NCBI RefSeq assembly: GCF_031181705.1
Contig: NZ_JAPSKN010000002.1
Location: forward strand, 29,909-64,862
Direction of reading: 5' to 3'
DNA length: 34,954 nucleotides
DNA from: Streptomyces sp.
Lineage (GTDB): Bacteria; Actinomycetota; Actinomycetes; Streptomycetales; Streptomycetaceae
Part shown: in pieces, positions 22,489 to 29,309 of the stretch
How the letters are laid out: every line of letters starts with the position of its first letter
How positions within the stretch are numbered: the stretch's first letter is position 1
Position numbers and translations under genes: made by a program
The notes under the pieces: model-generated
What the model saw: only the letters and a program-made list of their open reading frames with translations
What the model was told of the DNA's origin: nothing
The model's database searches: none

Positions 22489-23718
22489 TCAGCCGGTGAG
22501 CGACCTGCCCTCCGTGTGGTCGCGCGCCAGGGCGCGGATCGCCCGGAGGTCCTCCGTGCGGCGCAGGGCCCGGGACACGGCGTCGATCTCGCGCAGCAGC
22601 TCCGTGGTGTCGCGGGCGCCGGTGCCGTCGTCCTCCCGGGCCTGGTTCCGGGCCTCGGCCGCGTCCAGGATCGCCGCGGTGGCGGCGAGCACCTTCGCCC
22701 GGTCGGGCGGATGGCCGAGGGCGCGGGCGGCGTCGTGGAACCGCTCGCGCCGGTCCTCGTCGATGTGCCGGGCGAGCGGCAGCAGCACGTCGCGGATGAA
22801 CGTCTCCCGGCGGACCAGCCGCAGCTCCGGCGTGGCCCGCAGCAGGAACGGCACCCCGTCGCCGTTGACGGTCCTCATCAGCAGGTAGAGCGGCCGCAGT
22901 TCGTGGTGGGCGAGCCGGACGTGCCAGCGGCCGTGCAGGTACTGCCCGGCGTGCGGGAGGATGAAGCCGATCGCGATGAGCACGGCGGACAGGCAGGCGA
23001 GCGGCGGGGCGACGGCGGTGCTCAGCCAGTCCACGTTCCGCCCGGACCAACGGGCCACCACGGCGCTGATCTTGGCGACGTCGAAGAGCAACTGCGCCGC
23101 GTAGCCGACGCCGAGGAACTTCAGCCCCCAGCGCAACAGCGAGTCCAGCCCGTCCGTGCGGACCCAGTTCCAGATCAGCCCGTTGGTGACCAGTGCCGCC
23201 ACGGTGTGCGCGAGCAGGTAGAGCACGATCACTTCGCGCATGTACGGGGTGTTCGCGTAGTACGTGTCGAGATCCCGCAGCCGCTCCTCCGGCACGTCCG
23301 CGAGCGCGAACAGCACCCACATCGCGACGATCACACCCGAGTAGACCGCCACCACCCCGCGCATCGCGCGCCGGGTGCGCGCCGAACGGTCGGACAGGCC
23401 GTTGCGCCAGGCGATGATCAGCAGCAGGCAGAAGGCGCAGAACGCGGTGAGCAGCGAGTAGACCCAGGGTCCGGAGAAGTTCGCCACCCCGGTGAGCCGG
23501 TTGACCCGGGCGATCGTCGACGGCGCCACGAAGACGAACACCGCGCAGGCGAGCAGCAGCAGCCCGCCGACGGCGCGCAGCATCGGGTCCTGCCAGAGCC
23601 GGATGATGCTCGGCAGCTTGATGGCCAGGGCGGCGGCCAGGACCCCCGCGGGGATCCACCAGAAGTTCGGATAGAACTGGTTGACGAACTCGACCGGGGT
23701 CAGCGCCATCGTGCTCAC
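22489..23718 (-). CDS. MAB_1171c-type putative transporter (seven-helix membrane protein)
   Basis: A 409-residue protein with about seven hydrophobic segments in the first 255 residues (from FWWIPAGVLAAALAI to LACLSAVLIAIGFILP) and a soluble C-terminal 150 residues containing RWHVRLAHHELRPLYLLMR and many charged helices. This layout fits the MAB_1171c family, whose function is unknown despite the transporter label. The GTG at 23718 overlaps the TGA of the ImmA/IrrE gene (GTGA), so the pair is translationally coupled. The residues RTVNGDGVPFLLRATPELRL mark the start of the soluble part. It may act as a membrane sensor or partner for the metalloprotease; this rests on the tight coupling only. 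Confidence 0.75.
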   Translation of the reverse strand: MSTMALTPVEFVNQFYPNFWWIPAGVLAAALAIKLPSIIRLWQDPMLRAVGGLLLLACAVFVFVAPSTIARVNRLTGVANFSGPWVYSLLTAFCAFCLLLIIAWRNGLSDRSARTRRAMRGVVAVYSGVIVAMWVLFALADVPEERLRDLDTYYANTPYMREVIVLYLLAHTVAALVTNGLIWNWVRTDGLDSLLRWGLKFLGVGYAAQLLFDVAKISAVVARWSGRNVDWLSTAVAPPLACLSAVLIAIGFILPHAGQYLHGRWHVRLAHHELRPLYLLMRTVNGDGVPFLLRATPELRLVRRETFIRDVLLPLARHIDEDRRERFHDAARALGHPPDRAKVLAATAAILDAAEARNQAREDDGTGARDTTELLREIDAVSRALRRTEDLRAIRALARDHTEGRSLTG

Positions 23719-24326
23719 GGTGCCGCACCTCCTCGCGGCCCCCGGTAGTACAGCGACCGCTGCACGGGTTCGAGGGGCACGTCGGGTCCGCGCTCACCCG
23801 GCAGCAGCGCCCGGCACCCGGCCGCCAGCCGGTGCCCGAAGGCGTCGGCGTCGGCCTCGTCCCGCTCACGGGAGCCGTCGCGGGCGGCCACCGCCAGCGC
23901 GATGTCGTCCCACCCCGGCCGGCCGGCGAACGCGTGGGCCGCCGCCGCACCCGCCCCGTGGTGATGCCCGTGCCCCGCGTGCAGGTGCCACAGCTCATGT
24001 CCGAGGATGACCAACTGCTGTACCGCCTCGGCCCGTTCCTCCACGATGACCAGGTCGAAGTCCTGGAACTCCACCCACAGGCCGGTCACTTCGATCTCGT
24101 CCGGGAAGCGCTCGAAGCGCAGTTCCACGGGCCGCCCGTCGCGCCGCGCGCTCATCTCCTCGCACAGCGCCCGGCACAACGACCGTACGTCGCCGGGTGC
24201 CTGGGGTCTCGCGCGGACCGCGGCGGTGAGGTCGGCGGCCAGGCCGCGCATGGCCGCGCCACGGCGCGAGCGCCCGAGCGCGGCGCTGACCCGGGCGGCC
24301 ATCGTCCGCGCGCCCGCCATGTCCAT
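23715..24326 (-). CDS. ImmA/IrrE-family zinc metallopeptidase
   Basis: A 203-residue cytoplasmic protein with the zinc motif H110-E-L-W-H114 inside LVILGHELWHLHAGH and a later Glu-rich helix (SRERDEADADAFGHRLA) of the kind that gives the third ligand. IrrE/ImmA peptidases cut repressor proteins to trigger a response. The N-terminal half (about 1-60) is helical and Arg-rich, followed by ELRFERFPDEIEVTGLWVEF. The start could be ATG 24326 or ATG 24320; AGGGGGAG lies upstream of both. No HTH repressor gene accompanies it inside the window, which is odd because such partners are common. It is coupled to the downstream membrane protein. Annotation pipelines may label it a toxin; I see no toxin-specific evidence. 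Confidence 0.82.
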   Translation of the reverse strand: MDMAGARTMAARVSAALGRSRRGAAMRGLAADLTAAVRARPQAPGDVRSLCRALCEEMSARRDGRPVELRFERFPDEIEVTGLWVEFQDFDLVIVEERAEAVQQLVILGHELWHLHAGHGHHHGAGAAAAHAFAGRPGWDDIALAVAARDGSRERDEADADAFGHRLAAGCRALLPGERGPDVPLEPVQRSLYYRGPRGGAAP

Positions 24327-24372
24327 CGCTCCCCCTTCTCACCACCGCCCGGCGGCTTCGGCAGCCCGTCCG

Positions 24373-24402
24373 AGACTACGCGCCCGAAAGTGCGCGCGTC
24401 AT
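24373..24402 (-). promoter_or_regulatory. Weak promoter candidate for the ImmA/IrrE gene
   Basis: On the minus strand ATGACG (24402-24397), 18 bp and TAGTCT (24378-24373) could drive the gene at 24326. The -10 is good, the -35 poor. Confidence 0.3.
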
Positions 24403-24478
24403 GCCATCCGGCGTCCGATGTGCAACGGAGAACGACCGTTCGTGCCCGCGAAGTCGGGTCCAATGTGCGACCGGACCA

Positions 24479-24545
24479 TTGACGCGGGGGCGCTGCGAAC
24501 TTACGGTCCCGTTCGAAGTAGCGAGCAACTTTCGAAATACCGAAC
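24479..24545 (+). promoter_or_regulatory. Promoter and palindromic sites of the sugar-transport operon
   Basis: TTGACG (24479-24484), a 17-bp spacer and TACGGT (24502-24507) form a good vegetative promoter about 65 bp before the ATG at 24577. Just downstream of the likely start point lie GTTCGAA (24511-24517), the palindrome TTTCGAAA (24530-24537) and CCGAAC (24540-24545); GTTCG and CGAAC are inverted to each other. The placement suits a repressor that blocks the operon without sugar. The repressor gene is not nearby. Confidence 0.6.
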
Positions 24546-24576
24546 AGACCGTGGACATCGATCGTAAGGGCAGGGC

Positions 24577-25935
24577 ATGGGACGACCTGGCCTGAATCGC
24601 AGGCAGCTACTCGGCGGGCTCGGCGGACTCTCCGTCGCGAGCAGCTTCGGCTTCGCCGCACTCGGCACCGGAGCCGACGCACTCGCCTCCGACGCGAACA
24701 CGCGCGTGCGGTACTGGAACCTCTTCAGCGGCGGCGACGGCGCCAACATGATCGCGATGCTGGACGCCTTCCGCCGGGCCAACCCGGACATCGCGGTGAA
24801 GGACTCCACCCTCCAGTGGGGCAACCCCTTCTACACCAAACTCGCCATGGCAGCCGCGGGCAACCGCGCCCCCGAGCTGGGCGTCATGCACCTGGGCCGC
24901 GTGACCGGCTTCGCCCCCGGCCGCCTCCTCGACCCCTGGGACGCCGACCTGCTCGCCGGATACGGCGTGCGGGAACGGGACTTCAACCCCGACCTGTGGA
25001 AACGGGCCGTCGTCGACGGCAGGCTCTACGCCCTCCCGCTCGACATCCACGTCCAGCTCTGCTTCTACCGCAAGGACGTGCTGAAGAAGGCGGGCCTGCT
25101 CGGCGCCGACGGCCGGATCGTGCCGGTCACCTCCACCGACGAGTGGTTCGGCGTCCTCAAGGAGGCAAGGAAGGCCACCAGGAAAGGGCTGCAGACCATC
25201 GGCTTCTGGCACAACGACCAGAACTTCCAGTGGTGGTTCTTCGTCGCCTTCTACACCCAGCTCGGCGGCACCTGGTTCGACGCCGCCAACACCGAGGTCA
25301 CCTTCGACACCGGCAAGGCCGTCCAGGTCCTGGAGTTCCTGCGCCGGCACGTCACCGACGGATACGCCGACCCGGGCTTCGGGGGCGGCGCCGGCGCCGA
25401 GCAGTTCCTCAACGGCTCGCCCTTCGTCTGGGAGGGCAACTGGTCGGTGCCGGTCTTCTCGGGGGCGAAGCTCGACTACGGCGCGACCCCGCTGCCGCCC
25501 GTCTTCGGCAGGCCGGCCACCCACGCCGAGTCCCACGCCTTCGTCCTGCCGCACCAGTCCGGCCGCGGCGGCGCCCCGAACGAGGCCGCCCACCGGCTCG
25601 CCGCCTACGTCGTCCGGCACGCCCGGCAGTGGGCGGCCGGCGGTCACATCCCCGCGTACACCCCCACCCTGTCCACGCCCGCCTACCGGAAGCTGAACCC
25701 GCAGAGCGAGTACGTCTCCGCCATGGACCACCAGGCCAACGAGCCCAAGGTGTGGTTCGCGGGATCCACCGGCATCCTCGCCCAGCGCGTCGGCCCGATC
25801 GTGGTCTCCTCCACGACGGGTTCCGCCGCGCCGGAGACCGCCGCCCGCCGCATGAGGAGCGCGCTCACCGCACTGCTCGCCACCAGGAACCCCATGGACG
25901 GCAGGACCGCCGCCGAAGGAGGTGCGGCCGCGTGA
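24577..25935 (+). CDS. Tat-exported sugar-binding protein of an ABC transporter
   Basis: A 452-residue extracellular solute-binding protein (family 1 type). The N-terminus carries a twin-arginine signal (LNRRQLLGGLGG), a hydrophobic stretch and a signal-peptidase I style site near ALAS-DAN. There is no lipobox Cys, which is unusual, since most Streptomyces sugar-binding proteins are lipoproteins. Mature features include VRYWNLFSGGDG, LYALPLDIHVQLCFYRKDVL and FVWEGNWSVPVF, typical of oligosaccharide-binding proteins with aromatic stacking residues. AAGGGCAGGG precedes the ATG at 24577. The TGA overlaps the permease GTG. The arabinofuranosidase downstream suggests arabinose or arabino-oligosaccharides as ligand, by inference. 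Confidence 0.88.
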   Translation: MGRPGLNRRQLLGGLGGLSVASSFGFAALGTGADALASDANTRVRYWNLFSGGDGANMIAMLDAFRRANPDIAVKDSTLQWGNPFYTKLAMAAAGNRAPELGVMHLGRVTGFAPGRLLDPWDADLLAGYGVRERDFNPDLWKRAVVDGRLYALPLDIHVQLCFYRKDVLKKAGLLGADGRIVPVTSTDEWFGVLKEARKATRKGLQTIGFWHNDQNFQWWFFVAFYTQLGGTWFDAANTEVTFDTGKAVQVLEFLRRHVTDGYADPGFGGGAGAEQFLNGSPFVWEGNWSVPVFSGAKLDYGATPLPPVFGRPATHAESHAFVLPHQSGRGGAPNEAAHRLAAYVVRHARQWAAGGHIPAYTPTLSTPAYRKLNPQSEYVSAMDHQANEPKVWFAGSTGILAQRVGPIVVSSTTGSAAPETAARRMRSALTALLATRNPMDGRTAAEGGAAA

Positions 25936-26873
25936 TGGCGACCAGCGCCCAGACCCTCGCCGCACCCGCCCGCGCCCGCACCGCCGCCGCGGGCGCCACC
26001 CTCCGCCGGGGGCAGGGCTTCCAGCACGGCGGCTGGTTCGTCGCCCCCTTCCTTGCCCTGTTCGCCCTGTTCGTGATCTGGCCGCTCCTGCGGGGCGTCT
26101 ACCTCAGCTTCACGGACGCCAACATCACGGGCGAGGGCGCGGGTTTCGTCGGCCTCGACAACTACCGCGAGGCCCTGCGGGACCCCCTGATGTGGGACTC
26201 CCTCGGCCACAGCGCCTACTTCACGGCCCTGGTCGTGCCCTGCATCACCGTCCTCGCCTTCCTCCTCGCGATGCTCGCCCACCACATCGAGCGCGGGAAG
26301 TGGCTGTGGCGGCTGTGCTTCTTCGCCCCGTTCCTGCTGCCGTCCACCGTCGCGGGCAACCTGTGGCAGTGGCTGTTCAACCCCGGCACCGGCATGGTCA
26401 ACCACGTCCTGGGCCTTCAGACCCCGTGGCTGACCGACAAGTCGTACGCGATGCTCGCCATCGTCGTCATGACCCTGTGGTGGACCGTCGGCTTCAGCTT
26501 CCTGCTCTACCTCGCCGCACTCCAGGGCATCCCCGGCCACCTCTACGAAGCGGCCAGGCTGGACGGCGCGAACGCCTGGCACCGCATGGTCCACATCACC
26601 CTGCCGATGCTGCGCAACATCACCGGCCTCGTCATCGCCCTGCAGATCCTCGCCTCGCTCCAGGTCTTCGACCAGGCCGTGGTGATGCAGGACTTCGGCC
26701 CCGGCCCCGAGGAGTCGACCCGGACCTTCGTCCAGTTCACCCTCGAGGAGGGCTTCACCAGTTACCGCGTGGGCTACGCCTCCGCGATCTCCGTCATCTT
26801 CTTCGTGATCATCGCGGCCGTCGCCCTCGCCCGGATGTGGCTGCTGCGCAACCGTGAGGAGAGCGCCCGATGA
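25932..26873 (+). CDS. Sugar ABC transporter permease (MalF type)
   Basis: A 313-residue integral membrane protein with six predicted helices. The first (WFVAPFLALFALFVIWPLL) is followed by VYLSFTDANITG and VGLDNYREAL, common in MalF/UgpA-type permeases. The cytoplasmic EAA loop reads YEAARLDGANAWHRMVHITLPML, the site that docks the ATPase. The GTG at 25932 is preferred over the adjacent ATG at 25935 because AAGGAGG lies 9 bp upstream and the GTG overlaps the preceding TGA. The stop overlaps the second permease (ATGA). No ATPase gene is present in the operon; in Streptomyces the shared ATPase MsiK commonly serves such importers. Confidence 0.92.
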   Translation: MMATSAQTLAAPARARTAAAGATLRRGQGFQHGGWFVAPFLALFALFVIWPLLRGVYLSFTDANITGEGAGFVGLDNYREALRDPLMWDSLGHSAYFTALVVPCITVLAFLLAMLAHHIERGKWLWRLCFFAPFLLPSTVAGNLWQWLFNPGTGMVNHVLGLQTPWLTDKSYAMLAIVVMTLWWTVGFSFLLYLAALQGIPGHLYEAARLDGANAWHRMVHITLPMLRNITGLVIALQILASLQVFDQAVVMQDFGPGPEESTRTFVQFTLEEGFTSYRVGYASAISVIFFVIIAAVALARMWLLRNREESAR

Positions 26874-27703
26874 CCACCAAGGCGTGGAGCCCCGCCCAGA
26901 TCGTCCTGACCTTCCTCGGAACGGCCGTCTCGATCGTCTTCCTGGCCCCCTTCGCCTGGGCCCTGTTCACCTCCCTGAAGTCGGAGACCGAGGCCGTCGA
27001 GGTCCCCCCGCACTGGCTCCCCGAGGACTTCACGGGCCAGGCCTGGCAGGCCCTGTTCGAGGCCGGCACCCTCACCAACTGGTTCGTGAACTCCGTGGTC
27101 GTCTCGGTCTGCGTCACCGCGGTCGTGCTCCTGGTCAGCGCCCTGGCCGGATACGGCTTCGCACGCACCGAGTTCCGCGGCAGGAACGCCCTGCTGGGCC
27201 TGGTGATGGCCGGCCTGATGATCTCGCCCGCGGTGCTCGGCGTCCCGCTGTTCACGACCGTCCAGCAGATGGGCATGGTCGACACCTACTGGGGCATGAT
27301 CCTGCCGCAGTGCGCGCCCGCCGCGATGGTCTACATCCTCTACAAGTTCTTCCAGGGCATCCCGCGCGAACTGGAGGAGGCCGCCTTCATCGACGGCGCC
27401 GGCCGCTGGCGGGTCTTCTTCACCATCGTCCTGCCGCTCTCGCGCCCCTCCCTGGCCGCGGTCGGCATCTTCACCTTCATCGCCTCGTGGAACAACTTCC
27501 TCTGGCCGTACATGGTGACCAACAACCCCGACCTGATGACCATGCCGAACGGCATCGCGACCGTCATGAACTCCTACGGCATCCAGTGGGCCCAGCTGAT
27601 GGCCGGCGGCCTGATGGCGGGCCTGCCCCTGATCATCGTCTTCGTCTTCTTCCAGCGGCAGATCGTGGCGGGCGTGGCCCACACGGGACTGGCCGGGCAG
27701 TAG
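26870..27703 (+). CDS. Sugar ABC transporter permease (MalG type)
   Basis: A 277-residue partner permease with six predicted helices, beginning with a short polar tail and VLTFLGTAVSIVFLAPFAWAL, followed by the family segment LFTSLKSETE. The EAA loop reads LEEAAFIDGAGRWRVFFTIVLPL, and the C-terminal segment FTFIASWNNFLWPYMVT is characteristic of the MalG/CarbohydrateABC family. The ATG at 26870 overlaps the stop of the first permease and has GAGGAGAG just upstream. After its TAG stop at 27703, an 81-bp spacer with a Streptomyces-type repeat leads to the arabinofuranosidase gene. Confidence 0.92.
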   Translation: MTTKAWSPAQIVLTFLGTAVSIVFLAPFAWALFTSLKSETEAVEVPPHWLPEDFTGQAWQALFEAGTLTNWFVNSVVVSVCVTAVVLLVSALAGYGFARTEFRGRNALLGLVMAGLMISPAVLGVPLFTTVQQMGMVDTYWGMILPQCAPAAMVYILYKFFQGIPRELEEAAFIDGAGRWRVFFTIVLPLSRPSLAAVGIFTFIASWNNFLWPYMVTNNPDLMTMPNGIATVMNSYGIQWAQLMAGGLMAGLPLIIVFVFFQRQIVAGVAHTGLAGQ

Positions 27704-27710
27704 AACGACG

Positions 27711-27760
27711 CGCTCAGGGGCGCGGGGAACTGCGCGACCAGCCACACACCACCTGCAGAC
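27711..27760. repeat. Streptomyces-type intergenic repeat element
   Basis: CAGGGGCGCGGGGAACTGCG followed directly by CGACCAGCCAC and a CCTGCAG end. I recall this sequence as a short form of a frequent Streptomyces intergenic element. It lies between the permease and the GH51 gene and may affect transcript ends or stability. A longer form is at 12746-12818. Confidence 0.65.
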
Positions 27761-27784
27761 GAAACCGACCTCCGAAAGGCGACC

Positions 27785-29299
27785 ATGCACACCGCCCGCT
27801 TCACCCTCGACCCCGCCTTCACCGTCGGCGAAGTGAACCCCCGCCTCTTCGGCAGCTTCGTCGAACACCTCGGCCGCTGCGTCTACACCGGCGTCTTCGA
27901 ACCCGGCCACCCCACCGCCGACGACCAGGGGCTGCGTAGGGACGTCCTCGCCCTCGTCCGCGAACTCGGCGTGACCGCCGTCCGCTACCCCGGCGGCAAC
28001 TTCGTCTCCGGCTACAGGTGGGAGGACTCGGTCGGCCCCGCCGAGAACCGCCCCCGCCGCCTCGACCTGGCCTGGCACTCCACCGAGACCAACCGCTTCG
28101 GCCTGTCCGAGTACATCGACTTCCTGCGCAAGATCGGCCCCCAGGCCGAGCCGATGATGGCCGTCAACCTCGGCACCCGCGGCGTCGCCGAAGCCCTGGA
28201 GCTCCAGGAGTACGCCAACCACCCCGAGGGCACCGCCCTGTCCGACCTGCGCGTCTCGCACGGCGACAAGGACCCCTTCGGCATCCGGCTGTGGTGCCTC
28301 GGCAACGAGATGGACGGCCCCTGGCAGACGGGCCACAAGACGGCCGAGGAGTACGGCCGCCTCGCCGCCGAGACGGCCCGGGCCATGCGCCAGCTGGACC
28401 CCGGCGTCGAACTCGTCGCCTGCGGCTCCTCCAGCCAGTCCATGCCGACCTTCGCCGAGTGGGAGGCGACGGTCCTCAAGGAGACGTACGACCTCGTCGA
28501 CTACATCTCCCTGCACGCCTACTACTGGCCCGAGGACGGCGACCTCGACTCCTTCCTCGCCTCCGCCGTCGACATGGAGTCCTTCATCGACAACGTCGTC
28601 GCGACCGCCGACCACGTGGGCGCGCGACTCAAGTCGAAGAAGAAGATCAACCTCTCCTTCGACGAGTGGAACGTCTGGTACCTGCCCGAGTGGGAGGCCC
28701 GTGCCAAGACCTTCGAGCAGCACGACTGGCCCGAGGCGCCGCGCCTGCTGGAGGACAACTACAGCGTCACCGACGCCGTCGTCTTCGGCTCGCTCCTCAT
28801 CGCCCTGCTCCGGCACGCCGACCGGGTCACCGTCGCCTGCCTCGCCCAGCTCGTCAACGTCATCGCGCCGATCATGACCGAGCCGGGCGGCCCGGCCTGG
28901 CGCCAGACCACGTTCTTCCCCTTCGCGCAGGCCGCGAAGCACGGCCGCGGCCGGGTCCTCGACGTCCGCGTGGACTCCCCGACGTACGAGACGCGGAAGT
29001 ACGGTGATACCGACCTGCTGCACGCCACCGCCGTGCGCGGCGAGGACGGCACGGTCACCGTCTTCGCCGTCAACCGCAGCCGCACCGGGGAACTGCCCCT
29101 GGAGGTCGCGCTGAACGGGCTCGACCTGTCGTCGGTCGTCGAGCACAGCGCCCTCGCGGACGCCGACCCCGACGCCCGCAACACCCTCGACGACCCCGAG
29201 CGGGTCACCCCGCACACCGTCGACGGCACGACCCTGCAGGACGGCACGCTGACCACCGTCCTGGAGCCGCTGTCCTGGAACGTGATCCGGCTGGCGTGA
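27785..29299 (+). CDS. abfA: GH51 alpha-L-arabinofuranosidase
   Basis: A 504-residue intracellular glycoside hydrolase that removes terminal arabinofuranose from oligosaccharides. The catalytic residues fall where they do in Geobacillus AbfA: acid/base E175 in WCLGNEMDGPW and nucleophile E294 in SFDEWNVWYLPEW. Other family blocks are FGSFVEHLGRCVYTG, RYPGGNFVSGYRWED and ISLHAYYW. The C-terminal 120 residues form the beta-sandwich (HATAVRGEDGTVTVFAVNRS). There is no signal peptide, so it acts on imported sugars, in line with the transporter upstream. The ATG at 27785 follows GAAAGG. It is probably co-transcribed with the transporter, though the repeat in the spacer could reduce read-through. 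The gene converges on the GH35 gene only 10 bp away. Confidence 0.95.
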   Translation: MHTARFTLDPAFTVGEVNPRLFGSFVEHLGRCVYTGVFEPGHPTADDQGLRRDVLALVRELGVTAVRYPGGNFVSGYRWEDSVGPAENRPRRLDLAWHSTETNRFGLSEYIDFLRKIGPQAEPMMAVNLGTRGVAEALELQEYANHPEGTALSDLRVSHGDKDPFGIRLWCLGNEMDGPWQTGHKTAEEYGRLAAETARAMRQLDPGVELVACGSSSQSMPTFAEWEATVLKETYDLVDYISLHAYYWPEDGDLDSFLASAVDMESFIDNVVATADHVGARLKSKKKINLSFDEWNVWYLPEWEARAKTFEQHDWPEAPRLLEDNYSVTDAVVFGSLLIALLRHADRVTVACLAQLVNVIAPIMTEPGGPAWRQTTFFPFAQAAKHGRGRVLDVRVDSPTYETRKYGDTDLLHATAVRGEDGTVTVFAVNRSRTGELPLEVALNGLDLSSVVEHSALADADPDARNTLDDPERVTPHTVDGTTLQDGTLTTVLEPLSWNVIRLA

Positions 29300-29309
29300 C
29301 GGCGCCCGG

